Shown here: positions 9,418 to 19,520 of the stretch, piece by piece
Layout of the letters: every line of letters starts with the position of its first letter
Numbering within the stretch: the stretch's first letter is position 1
From: Tolypocladium sp. Sup5 PDA-1
Lineage: Eukaryota; Ascomycota; Sordariomycetes; Hypocreales; Ophiocordycipitaceae
DNA length: 64,000 nt
Assembly: GCA_000750105.3 (NCBI GenBank)
Contig: JPHH03000101.1
Coordinates: 1-64,000, forward strand
Direction of reading: 5' to 3'
Program-made: the position numbers and the translations under genes
The notes under the pieces: generated by a model
Database searches by the model: none
Told to the model about the DNA's origin: nothing
The model's input: the letters and a program-made list of their open reading frames with translations, nothing else

Positions 9418-11240
9418 TCAGGCAGCAGCAGCACTCAGCGTGCGAACCACCGGCGGGGGAGTCTGCTCGCTCGGCTCCAGTTCGCCCTTCATCCCCTCCT
9501 CGCCGTCTTCCACCTGCTCGGTCGCCGTCTTTCCCTTTTCGGTTTCACCGGCTTCTCCCAAGCCGATGATGTCGATCCACTTCCAGTGACTAACAGAATC
9601 GTTGCCACTTCGGTCGAAGATCGCCTTGTCGTCGTCAACGCCATCAGTGGACGAAGGCACGCCCCCATCCTTCTTGGGCTTGTCGAGCTTGTCGACATGC
9701 GCGCCGTCGACCAGGTCGCCTGCGTAGGTCCGAGCTATGGGAATACCATTGACACGGAGCAGTTGGAGCTGGGCCCGGAGATTGAGCCGCAACGCGCGCT
9801 CGGGTTGCTCGGCATCGAAGATCTTCTTGGTTAACCAGGGGAACAGGATGCCAAAGTCGGACTGGCTTAGATGTGCCGCGTTGATCACGTAGAAGAAGTT
9901 GGGCTCGGGCAGCTTTATACCACTCGGGCGCTCGTACATCTGTGGCGTGACAACCTTGGCCGAGGGGTCCGGGGACAGCAGCCGCGCTTTGACGTGGAGA
10001 TGCTCAGTCCATTTGTAGAAAACCTCCGATTCGACAGCCAGGAGTGCACTGCCTCCCGGTGCGGACGCAACGTCGGCATAAACCGGAAGCGGCAGATTGA
10101 ACAGCGGCATCGCGTTTGGGGCTATAAGAGGCATGCACCACATGTCGAGGAGCATGGTGACCGTCTTTTCCGTCACCTGCTTTCGAATGCTGCTGTCCTT
10201 GGCCGGTGTAAAGAGAGGCTTCTCCATCGCAGCCACCTCGGGAACGTCGGCGTAGTATGTGCTCTTCAGGAGCTGAACCGTCGTCGCCGCGCCAAAGCTG
10301 TGCCCTCCAAAGATGATGCGCCCCGGCTCCTGGACATCGAGCCGCCCAGCAAACTCCTCCAAGCTGGGCGTTGAGGAGTTCAAGTTTGTAAATGCCGTGT
10401 TGCTGTCCATTTCCAGCACCGCTTCATGTATCAAGCCAATCTCCCAGAGTCGAATTCGGAGCTGGGCTTCTCGGGCGTCGTAGACTTCGGGGTTGACGTC
10501 ATGGGAGATCCTCTGGTAGGGAACCACTCGGCGCGCGTTGGTCGAGAAGAAGCGACCGGCTTCGTTGGACAGGCGGATAAAGCTGACGACGGAGCTCCCG
10601 TCGCGATGCTCGGGGCAGAAAACAACGACTCCGTGTGAGGCCAGGGAGCCAGCAATGTACGAGTACGAATTGCGACCGCCACCAAGCCCGTGGGAGAAGA
10701 TCATGGTCGGCCACCTCTTGTTTTCCGTCTCTGCTTGCCTCATCTTGGCGTTCTTGTGGACGGGTATCGAGGTGTAGTTGAGGTGTCGGGGGAGAAAGCT
10801 GTCGTCAAACCGTTAACCATTGCGCTCGGTGGCGCATATGGGGAAACCTACGACAGGAATTCGGCCAACGTCGACCCAATGCCGATGAACCGGGTGTACG
10901 CAGACACATGGTGCCGTTGCGGGTTCGGCAGCCAGGTGATGCGCTTCTCGTCCGACTCGGGGACCGCTGGGTAGAAGACGCGGAACTGGACGGTTGGGAT
11001 GTCTTGGGCGCCCTCGGGCGCGGCACCCGGGGCGTTGAGGTCGGTCACCGGGATCTCGACATCGACGGTTCCGACCTTGTACGGACCAGTATACTCTGGG
11101 AAGGCCGGGACTGGGCTCATGCGCGACAGGTAGGCGGCGATTTTGGACGCCGCCGAGGCCTCCGCGACAACCATGGCGAGGGTCGAATCGAGGCCAGGCC
11201 AACCGGTCCGTCGGGGTTCAGTCGCTCGATTAGATGTCAA
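9418..11240 (-). CDS. PAF-acetylhydrolase-like lipase (alpha/beta hydrolase)
   Basis: Two exons (11240-10852, 10798-9418) joined by a 53-nt intron with a GTAGGT donor give 589 aa. The oxyanion-hole region IFSHGLGGGRNSYSYIAG is followed by VVFCPEHRDGSS. The nucleophile elbow GGHSFGAATT gives the catalytic serine. The late part FFYVINAAHLSQSDFGILFP contains the candidate catalytic histidine. This order is typical of the plasma/intracellular PAF-acetylhydrolase family (PF03403 type), which hydrolyses short or oxidised sn-2 acyl chains of phospholipids. There is no clear secretion signal, so it is probably intracellular. An acidic tail follows the domain. Internal ATGs in exon 1 (for example before VVAEASAASK) are alternative starts. 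Confidence 0.88.
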
Positions 11241-12625
11241 GCACTAGCTGATCAAGCAAGGTGGGAACGATTGAATTGGTCGCTATCGAGGTATACGTAT
11301 GGGCAAGGAAACCGAAAGGAGAAAAGAAAGGACAGACGGGATCAGGGGAAGTTGGTCGTGATCTCTGACGTGCCAGGAGGGAGCTGCTGAGTACTTGTAC
11401 CGAAATGCCCAGATTGGCACGGCCAAGGAAAATCACCTAAGCTTGTGGCGCTGCCATTGGCCCCAAGTACCAGTACAGTGACGCAATCGGCGCCCAAGCC
11501 ACGGTCGCTTCAGGGACCTGTCACCGACTCACCGGTACCTGGCCTGAGCCAATTGGTCATGTCCGCTGCGGACGGGGTCTTACTAGAGCCCGAGCCTTAC
11601 GGACTGCTTCGTACCTGTACCGATCGATCCTGGAAGGCTGCATTCGTCATCAACCGCATCGTCCCTCGACTGCCAGCTCCCTCGACAGAACTAAAAGACG
11701 GTCAACGACGACAAAGATGGGATCTTGTCACGCGACAATGCTTCATGGCCCTCCGCGAGCCAGTCACCATCGTCGATGCTGAAAAAATCGCCGTCGCAAA
11801 AGTCTGAAGCTCAGCGCCTAAGCCCGTTTCGTGACCGAGCCGGGGCGAATGACAGCGGTTGGGCTTGTGTCTGGTTGCCAAACTCGGCATGATAACGTCA
11901 CGGCGACGCCGGAAGCTGTGGGGAAGAGCCGAGGCCTCGTGCCACACGGCTCTTCGTCCGGACTTTAGAGCTGCGTTTGGAGACGCCGGCGAGCTGCGAC
12001 TCCAATAATTTGCTCTTTAGCGTGCCTGGACCGGCTTTGAAGAGCGCAGCCGGAGTTTCTTGGTTCATCGTGCGAACAGAATATGCCGCCTTGTTGACGT
12101 GAACATCTGCAAGATGGGGAACAGGGCAGTCATCAACAAGGGGGGATTCGGCTCGATGGACATACAAAACCAAGTACCGCAGGAGAGGGCAGAATCGGGC
12201 CTTGCCACAGGCGCCAGAGACGCAGTCTGGACAATACGACTTCCACGTCCTCGGTTCCTTGTCAACGAGCGAAGCTGGACGACGTCTGTTGCATGGCAAT
12301 ACTGACGACGAGGGCGACGATGAGATCAATCCCTCTGAATATCACAACGCCAACCTAATCCGTTGGGTGCTGGTTCGTGGTGCTGTGTATTGCGAGCAAA
12401 CCTCCGTGTAAGTCACGCGCGTGGAGCATAAATAATGTGCGGTGCCTGTGCTCTTAACCAGCATCAGACAACATCTCGTCAATCTTCTCGATACTGCCGT
12501 CTGCCTCGCGGAGAGAAAACAAGAAAGGAGTCTATGCCTTCACAAGACGTGGCTACAGTCCCCTCCCATTGGCATCCCCAGATTGCGCTTGCGGCGAGAC
12601 GCCAGCGACCTTACAACATGATCAC
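11241..12625. other. Intergenic, two unsupported frames
   Basis: This 1.4-kb stretch holds open frames of 120 aa (11445-11807 plus) and 143 aa (11898-12329 minus). Neither has a recognisable domain, signal peptide or splice context. Both may be chance frames in GC-moderate DNA. It is the left shoulder of the gene-fragment region that follows. Confidence 0.35.
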
Positions 12626-13180
12626 CTAAGCGAAGGAGAGCTGTTGGTGGATGAGATCTCCCACCATTTCTTCCTGTGATCTCCATCGCAACCCCAGTTT
12701 ATCCCCCGCTGCCGACACGTCCACGTCCACATTGACCCAACCCCGAAAGGGCGCCTCGGCGGGGACCTCGAGAGCCGGATAATGCCTGGACCTAACAACG
12801 TCGACCACGCCCGGCCACGTAAACTCGGCGCCGGCGAGCAGGAACTCCATGTAAGAGCCCGGCAGAGGCGTCTCGAGCGCGCGCACGCACGACGTGACGA
12901 AGCCAGCCTGGGGGTACTTGTTGAGCGCGGCCCAGAGGACGGCGTTCATGCCCGAGATGTCGTGGGCGGCTTCCTGGACCAGGCTGCGCCCGAGCACGTA
13001 GCCCAGGTGCATCGACACGCCGTTAAAGTGGCCCGGGTTGTTGCGCGCCTAGTCCCGGCCTGCCTGGTGCGCGAGGACCTTGGAGGCCTGGGAGCGCAAC
13101 CACGTGCCTATCTCGCGGGCGGGCAGCCGCATGTCAGGTCAATCGGGATGACGGTGTCGGCGTTGTCTAATAGATTGCTC
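12626..13180 (-). pseudogene. Fragment of an NAD-epimerase/SDR-like gene with an in-frame stop
   Basis: On the minus strand a continuous reading runs from about 13180 (NLLDNADTVIPIDLTC) through EIGTWLRSQASKVLA, then an in-frame TAG at about 13050, then continues in the same frame (ARNNPGHFNGVSMHLGYVLG) to a normal end at 12626 (EEMVGDLIHQQLSFA). The C-terminal part resembles the end of fungal nucleotide-sugar epimerase/extended-SDR proteins. The N-terminal Rossmann half is absent; the neighbouring DNA is an unrelated fragment. A truncated 130-aa protein from the internal ATG at 13018 is possible but would lack the cofactor domain. Confidence 0.6.
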
Positions 13181-13293
13181 AAAGGCATGTTTAGCTGTCA
13201 TCAGTCGGCGTTTTGTCCCGGGGAGGGTGATAAGAAGGGTTGGGCTTACCCCGGACACGCACTTGCTTGCCGGCCAGCGCTCTGAGAGGACCA

Positions 13294-13535
13294 GAGCCAG
13301 TGTATTACACGGTCCTGGGACACTCTCCAAGAGCGGGCGCGAGATACGAGATTCAGGGTTCTCGCCCTTTCCTTTCCGAATACACCAGGGCCGTGAAATC
13401 GCCAAGCTCCCTGATGACAGCCGTAGCGACCTTCCACCTGTGCAAAACATCCCCGACTTGGCTACCTACTATGTCAGTTGTCGCCACGGTCCGCTTGTCG
13501 CGGGTCTTGAAGGCATCCTCTTGGTCGCGCTGCAG
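13294..13535 (+). pseudogene. Composite relic: OMT upstream piece joined to a copied PKS SAT-domain piece
   Basis: Bases 13323-13535 are a near copy of 25015-25235, inside exon 1 of the cluster PKS (SAT domain: ARDMRFRVLA... to ...LEGILLVALQ). It is about 90% identical by eye with net deletions of about 8 bases that break the frame. Immediately left, 13294-13326 match 21755-21787, the region just upstream of the O-methyltransferase start, at 30 of 33 bases. Both source pieces keep the plus orientation. The right edge (13536 on) runs into a minus-strand coding-like remnant (pattern SFFETLPMT, with a stop upstream) from an unrelated gene. This is a non-functional chimera built from cluster sequences. 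Confidence 0.8.
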
Positions 13536-13754
13536 GGAGAACCTGTCAATGGCAAGCGCATCGGAGTGATCCGTCATCGGCAGCGTCTCAAAGAAGGACC
13601 AGATGTGAAGATCCTAGGCAACAGGGTCGTGGAACTCCAGCGATTTGAAGGGGTTCGAAGAAGGTCTCTGGCTGCAGCCATTTTGCGAGAGTTGGCAACA
13701 CCACGGGTATATGTATGTGGTAGGGTGTCTTCTATCTCTCACTCACTACCGTCC

Positions 13755-14158
13755 TACACCCTTCAAGGATCGAAAATGCCACTGGAGTACAAGCCCCACG
13801 ACAAGGGATTTGATTAGTCCTAACCGCCACTAGTACCTTTATATACTAATTTATATTCGTAGATACCTATTTCTGTTCATGCTATTTCTTTTCCGACGTC
13901 ATTAGTAGAGCGTCTCAAAATGGCTATTTTAGATGCTTGGTACGTATGAGGTCCCAGAGGATTTATTGCAGCAGCTTGCAATGGGCATGCCCCGACGGCT
14001 GCAGCAATGCCTTGATCGCGATGGAGGATAGTTGATTATTGAGGAGTATTGGTACTTATTTTACTAGTAAATCTATACTCGTTTTAAAGTACCTCTACTC
14101 TTCCGTCATCTATGGAGCTACCGTGGGCCAGTGGCATTTTCGATCCTTGAAGGGTGTA
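13755..14158. repeat. Inverted repeat (about 32-bp arms) enclosing AT-rich DNA
   Basis: The arm at about 13755-13786 (ctacacccttcaaggatcg... to ...ccactgg) is the exact reverse complement of about 14127-14158. The enclosed 340 bases are AT-rich and non-coding. The layout resembles a MITE or the termini of a small defective DNA transposon. I could not identify a clear target-site duplication. Confidence 0.65.
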
Positions 14159-14792
14159 GTCTTCATCTACATAGGTGCAATCAGCCATCCGATACCCAAG
14201 CCGGAAATCACATGCGTGATTATCTTCCGTGCACTATATTTCCGTAAGCGGGGGAAGGGGCGCGGTTTTTAAGGGAGCCCATAGGCGCACGGCTATGGGA
14301 TCCCGGTTTTTAAAAGGCACTTACTAAGAAATCTAGGTGACAAGGCTTACGCCGGATTATATCTTTATGCCTCCGTTGCCCAGTCTTTTTCCGAATTCCG
14401 TTACTCTGCCTATCTAAATACAAGCACATATTGCTATGAACAAGGCATGCCTATATAGTAAATAGGAAATTAGTACTCTTATCTTAAGGGATTATATTTT
14501 CTTCGGTTATCTTTTCACTTACGCCGACAGCAGGAGGTTTCGCGGCCAAGGCGGTACTGGAGAAGGTAAAGAAGAAAATGACGACGTTATACTTCATCAT
14601 AAGGATATAGAAATATTTATTGAAGATTGGGTATAATAGTTCTTAGAAGTAAGAAAGGGGTCTAAGGAATAGGGCAAAGAATCTAAGTTTAAGGAAAAGA
14701 AGAAGAGAAAGCATAAAGGAAGGACTCTCCGTAGCTAAGGGCTTATATAGATACCGTGGCCGGCTATCGTGGCTAGTTAAATAACTCATACC
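14159..14792. other. AT-rich non-coding stretch
   Basis: Gene-free and purine-rich in part (14560-14740, many aag/gaa runs). No domain, tRNA or clear repeat unit was seen. Consistent with degraded repetitive DNA. Confidence 0.4.
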
Positions 14793-14924
14793 CGCTAGTT
14801 CAACCTAGCGGAGACGAACGTAGTGTTTCAGAGTATGCGTACCTAGGTCAAAGCAACGGGTATTAATATACGGATACGCATACTCTAAAGCACTACGTTG
14901 GTCTCCACTAGGTCGAACCAGCAG
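14793..14924. repeat. Fold-back element (MITE-like palindrome)
   Basis: The left arm (about 14793-14843: gctagttcaacctagcgga, then ac.aacgtagtg.tt.agagtatgcgta) is complementary to the right arm (about 14874-14924) with only about six mismatches over about 50 bases. The loop is about 30 bases with tattaatata. A near-perfect hairpin of this kind is typical of fold-back/MITE insertions. Autonomous partner unknown. Confidence 0.7.
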
Positions 14925-15160
14925 GTAGGTCCCACGGATCGCACAGAGATCTGATCATGATGTTTTGCAGATTCTGTTGCCATAACTTGTTTGTGCAACG
15001 GCAGTTGACTGTTGCACCGTGGGAGCAGCACGAGGCGGGGAAGAAGACTGGGCGATGGAAGCACACGCATGCATGAATATGCAGTATTCATCTCTGCAAA
15101 GCCCAGTCGCGACATTGACCGAGTCCAGCTACGGCGGTTGTTGCCCGCGGGTTTGTTCCA

Positions 15161-15754
15161 TTGTTGCCGTGCTGCTGTGTTGGTGTTGGTATTGGACCCT
15201 GCAAGCGCAATGAACATGGCCGATGCGCTTCTAATCTATGCGTCCTCAAGCTAGCCTTCCAGCGGAAACACCTAGACGCCGACATGACCTGTTCTATGGA
15301 TTGGGCCCATGCCCTCAAACACACCACGTTTCATAACGTCTGGGTTGCTCGTGATATTAACGGAGACTCGTTCTTCCAGATCCCTCCCGACACCTGTCAG
15401 GTATTCTCCTTCTGGAACGGCGCCATGGTATTCGGCGCGCAGCCGATTCTCGAGAACCTTGCTCTAGAACAGCTAAAGTGACCGCTGGAGAACGTTTTCA
15501 GGGCGAACCATAGCTGTTCTGCAAGGACTTGTGGTTCCGCGGGTACCGACCGGAAGATTACGGTCGTGCCCGCAGTTAACATCGGGTACTCGGTAGAGGA
15601 TAGCAAGATGGTCCAAAATGCGAAAGGATTTGCATCAGACCTCAAATACTTGTAGAAACTGTTCATATCCATCGCGACTCCTGTAGACACTAGTACCGAA
15701 GAATCCGCACTACGAGGCGTGAAAACCTACGTTAAAGGCATGGTAAACGCCTAA
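15161..15754 (+). pseudogene. Decayed protein-coding gene, family not recognised
   Basis: A coding-like reading from about 15240 (LAFQRKHLDAD) continues through DWAHALKH..FHNVWVARDINGDSFFQIPPDT and FSFWNGAMVFGAQP to a TGA at about 15479. The reading then resumes partly in another frame (KDLWFRGYRPEDYGRA), returns (VNIGYSVEDSKMVQNA..FASDLKYL), meets a TAG at about 15653, and ends at a TAA at 15752. The mix of in-frame stops and at least one frameshift shows a dead gene. The family could not be named from the sequence. Confidence 0.6.
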
Positions 15755-16106
15755 GCGAGCAATCCTTAGCATAGCGTCGGGCGGCTGCACGGCATACGGG
15801 AACGCTAGGGGAACTAGGAAACCCTATTACTACTTTATACCTATAGTAACTATTCTTCTAAATTTATCCTTTTCTATCCCTCCAATTTATTAGTTAATTA
15901 ATAGGGTGCAATGCTCGCCTTTTCGCCCTTGCACATCAGAAGCCCATATATTCGAGGGGGAAAAAAGGGTATACAACGGCGGTCGAGAAGCAATCTAGTT
16001 GATGAATCTAGGAGAACGAGTGTGCTGTTGGACAATACAAATGCATATGGGCCCGCCCAATTTTGCCTTGGCAAGCAATACTAAACTCCACATCTAGCCG
16101 CCAGGT
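15755..16106. other. Intergenic, no gene seen
   Basis: AT-rich spacer between the decayed gene and the 3' end of the cytochrome b5 reductase gene. It probably contains that gene's polyadenylation region. This marks the left edge of the intact polyketide cluster. Confidence 0.4.
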
Positions 16107-17178
16107 TCAGAACTTGAAGACTTGACATTTGGTATACCCAAGCTGCTGCAGGAACCCGCCTCCTCCACCGCCGCGGCCGAACGGACCCCCCGCGCCCACG
16201 AGCGCCGTCTCCATGGCTGGCGGGCCGCATACAAACACTTTTTTCGCGAAAGGGTTACCTCCCTTGGGCCGGGGCACTAGCTGTGCTAGCAGGGCCGCAC
16301 TGATGTCGGATTTCTTGTGGGGGGATCTCGACTCTGGGTTGCGGACGATAAAGGTCGCATTGAACCTTTCGGGGAACTCGCGCCGCCACTGGGCGAACTG
16401 GTCTTCGAAGAGGATCTCGGAGTCGTTGTTGACGCCGTAGATGAGGTTGATCTTTGTCGTGTCCAGCGGGTTGTTGAGGATGCCCTGAGCGAGTTGGAAG
16501 ATCGGGGTAATACCCGCGCCGCCCGCGATGAGGGTTACGTGCTCGTGCTTGTTGGGAATCCACTGGTAGCTGGGGATCGCGCCGGGAAAGAGGAGCGCGT
16601 CGCCGGGTACGAGGGAATGGAGGTGTGTGCTCATCTTGCCGCCCGGGTACCGCTTGACCGTCAGTTCCAGGAAGCCGCGTTCGTCTAACAGACGGGGCAG
16701 TCAGTTCGGTTCTTCGACGTGTAATGACACGTGCCTTTACATCTTTGGGAGGAGGCTTACCGAGACGGCTAACTGGCGTATAGGGTCTCACGACCGGGAA
16801 GAAGCTTCCCTTTGGCCAGGCGGCGGTGAGGACGGCGGCTGATTGCTTTCGAGTAAGACACCGTGTATCAAGTAAGGTGAGCATCAGGGACTACTTGCAG
16901 CAGAGCCCCAGGCCACTGATGGCGTCTGGAGAGGGAAGCTCGAACCTGAGGCGCTTGGTGGTCGGGCTGACATCCTCGGAGCTATGGAGTCGCAGGCGGA
17001 GGAAACTGGGGCCAGCCCTCCTGAAAGCGGCCTTGGCCGTGGGTTGCCCGGGCATCAAGGACATGTGGGAAGATGTCTGGATGTTGCGGGTGAGGATCAG
17101 CATCGTCGAGCCGGCCACTGTGAGGCCGCCGAGGACCCTGGCAACGGGCCAGCCCTTGAGGTAGCTCCGGAGGGCCAT
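16107..17178 (-). CDS. NADH-cytochrome b5 reductase-like flavoprotein
   Basis: Three exons (17178-16899, 16838-16761, 16684-16107) total exactly 312 codons, 311 aa, the normal family length. The N-terminus has a hydrophobic segment (ARVLGGLTVAGSTMLIL) suggesting an outer-mitochondrial or ER membrane anchor. The FAD-binding region contains VVRPYTPVS (RxYTxxS motif) and GGKMSTHLHSL. The NADH-binding part has LIAGGAGITPIFQL and VFVCGPPAME. A glycine-rich loop (GPFGRGGGGGGF) precedes the C-terminal GYTKCQVFKF. Intron 1 can only be removed in frame as a GC-AG intron (donor GCAAGT). Family role: electron transfer from NADH to cytochrome b5 or to oxygenases. Its place beside the PKS cluster suggests it could feed a cluster oxygenase, but it may also be a housekeeping neighbour. 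Confidence 0.9.
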
Positions 17179-18000
17179 GCTTAGCTGTCGACTGTGCCGT
17201 GAAGTAAGAAAGGTGCTGGGCCTGCCGGCCTGCTCGACGCGGAGGGCGCTGGCATTTTGATTTAGCTGGGAAGAGGCCGAGCAAGGGCGGTTACGGCGGA
17301 CCCCTGGCGTTGTGTTGACGTCGTGCCGTATCATAAGCAGGGGTGGGGAGTGGGCCAGGCCGGAGTCCGACCCGGGGGGAGTGGGGCCGTGACCCGCTTG
17401 CTCCTTAACAACTGTCAATGAGATGCGATAATATCGCATCAGATGCTCCTGAAACCCTGCTGGGTCAAAAGTTTCCGTGTCGAGCTGCATATTAACAAGG
17501 ACCAGACAAGGACCAGGCGGCGTCATGTCAGCCCAACCCTCTCGGACACTAGCCGAAGGGCCTGCAGATTTTCCGTCTGGGGTCCGGGAAGACGGCGCCC
17601 GTTCCCGACGGCGGGTTGGCTGCAGAGTATTATTAGTCCGTACTGCAAATCGCTTTCGTCAATCACGAGAGAGGATGAGGCCACATCGACTGACATCGTA
17701 CGACCAGTACTGATCGGTATGGCAGCGGCACATAGAGGATACGGGCTGGCGGCGCGGGACCCGGAACCTGTCGCCGCTGAGACTTGGTGGTGCCTCGGCA
17801 GGCTGTGGATGCATGGTGTGCGATGATGAGCTCCGTATCTTTTATGTACGGGCCGATGCCCACGGGTTCCTCCGCGGGCGGTAGGGCCGGCGAGAGGCTT
17901 GAGCTCACCATTCTCGGAATAAAATAGAACGAACTACGGATGCTACGGGGCCCTTCGCTCCCAGCATCGTATGTGGAAAACTTAGCAAGACGACGGCTTC
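17179..18000. promoter_or_regulatory. Divergent promoter region
   Basis: About 820 bases lie between the start codons of the cytochrome b5 reductase (minus) and the AflR-like regulator (plus). AflR-type proteins bind sites of the general form TCG(N5)CGA; I did not find a convincing perfect copy by eye. No conserved frame is called. Confidence 0.45.
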
Positions 18001-18945
18001 ATGATCATGGACTGGCGACTCGACAGCCGTGAGCCACCGCCGGGGAAGCTAAAAGGCTCATGCGACAACTGCGCCGCAGCCAAAGTACGGTGCACGAAGG
18101 AGAAGCCCAGCTGCGCCCGTTGCACAAAGTCGGGCTCGTCGTGCCTCTACAGCCCAGCACGCCGGATGGGAAGGCCGCACCAGCCGCCCAGTCGAAAACC
18201 GCCCAGCCCGGCCGGCCCGTCTCCAACAGAAACGACCTTGTCCATCTCACGACGCACCATGATAGCGACATCGACGACCCCAACGACGACAACCCGAACG
18301 ACGACGCCGCCGCCGCCGCCGACGCAAACGCAGCAGCACGGTGCCGACTCTCGCGACTGCTTCCATCTCATCATGGACCTGCTGCAAGACCTCGAGGGTC
18401 CGCAGCAGGGGTCGGGCTCCGTCGATGCCATGCTGAGGAGGCTGGCGCGGACGCTCATCTGCAACTGTTCCCAGCGGCAGGACCTGTCGCTGCTCATCGT
18501 GACGGGCTGCCACGCGGTGCTCGACAAAGTCGAAGGGCTGAGCGCCGGGATGGCGGAGAAGAGTCTACAGCAGGTGGCCGGCCTGGTTGCGCAGCTGACG
18601 CGGCGATACTGCGGCACGGGCGCACCCGAGGAGCTCACGAGGGCGATGCCGGGGCTGGCCCTCGAACTGAAACTACGGGTGCAGGAGGCCATGGACCGCT
18701 CCCTGCAACACGACGACGCGGCCGGGCCCGAGGTGCTGGAGAGCAGCACGTACGGCGGCCCTGCCGATTTCCTTCTGACTCCTGACGAGTACTACGTGGA
18801 TGGGGGGCTCTGTTTGAGTGATGGTGCCTGGGAGTCGATGGTTCACGCTGGCGGCTGTACGCAGCTTGCTTCAACAGCTTGGAGGAACTCATCTGTCTGC
18901 TGTTACACGGCCGCAGGTTTCGTAGAGTCTACATGGGCCAATTAG
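18001..18945 (+). CDS. AflR-like Zn2Cys6 transcription factor
   Basis: A 314-aa frame from ATG 18001. The zinc cluster at about residues 20-50 reads SCDNCAAAKVRCTKEKPSCARCTKSGSSCLY, with all six cysteines and AflR-like spacing. It is followed by the basic linker ARRMGRPH that is typical of the AflR subfamily. A low-complexity Ser/Thr/Pro linker comes next, then an AflR-domain-like C-terminus (CNCSQRQDLSLLIVTGCHAVLDKVEG). These proteins activate aflatoxin, monodictyphenone and related aromatic polyketide clusters, so this is the likely pathway-specific activator of the 16-30 kb cluster. The last about 30 residues look less conserved, and a 3' intron cannot be excluded. It is divergently transcribed from the cytochrome b5 reductase. 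Confidence 0.88.
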   Translation: MIMDWRLDSREPPPGKLKGSCDNCAAAKVRCTKEKPSCARCTKSGSSCLYSPARRMGRPHQPPSRKPPSPAGPSPTETTLSISRRTMIATSTTPTTTTRTTTPPPPPTQTQQHGADSRDCFHLIMDLLQDLEGPQQGSGSVDAMLRRLARTLICNCSQRQDLSLLIVTGCHAVLDKVEGLSAGMAEKSLQQVAGLVAQLTRRYCGTGAPEELTRAMPGLALELKLRVQEAMDRSLQHDDAAGPEVLESSTYGGPADFLLTPDEYYVDGGLCLSDGAWESMVHAGGCTQLASTAWRNSSVCCYTAAGFVESTWAN

Positions 18946-19520
18946 ATACCTACATAGGTATCCGTAGATAGATCTAGACTATTGTGCCTATCTAGGTAAG
19001 TCCCTAGGTATGCCAGATAGAAGGAAAGAACCGGGTTGATCATCAAGCAGTAGCTCCAAGGCTCCCCGCCAAGCTCTAGTAAGCCCTGGGAGCTTCGAGA
19101 AATACGGGAAGGCAGGTTGCGGAGGATGACCCGCATCGGTTTCGGGCTCTCCCGCTTCGACCCCCCGGCCGGGATACAAGGGTCTGCATCACAGTTAGCT
19201 GTAAGTTGATCCTGGTGTTGGTCGAACGTGCTGTTGGTCGAACGCATTGTTTGCGATCATTCGACGCCGCGTGGCCCATTGAGAAGCTTACCCGGCCAAG
19301 TTTCTGCCCAGGCTTTGGCGACGTGAACAATGTGTATACCTAGTATATGTGCGTGTGTGTGCGTGCGTTGTTCCGAGGGTGCGGTCGCGGCATTGCTGCT
19401 CAAGACTACGGAGTACGGAGTATTCGTACAACCCCATTGAAACAACCTATAGGCCTACTGTACCCACCTAAAAGGAGTAATTCACGTTGCATACCTTCCC
19501 CATTGACCACTCGGGAACCA
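18946..19520. other. Intergenic, no gene seen
   Basis: Spacer between the two regulatory genes. It includes short palindromic and repeated motifs (ctacataggtatccgtagatag region, and a gtgtgtgtgcgtgcg tract near 19347-19367). It presumably holds the promoter of the next gene. Confidence 0.4.

Noticed and set aside
11445..12329. Frames of 120 and 143 codons
   Set aside because: No family resemblance, no signal peptide or splice logic; likely chance.
13294..13535. RIP as the cause of divergence of the SAT copy
   Set aside because: Differences from the PKS are of mixed type and include small deletions, not a clear C-to-T/G-to-A excess.
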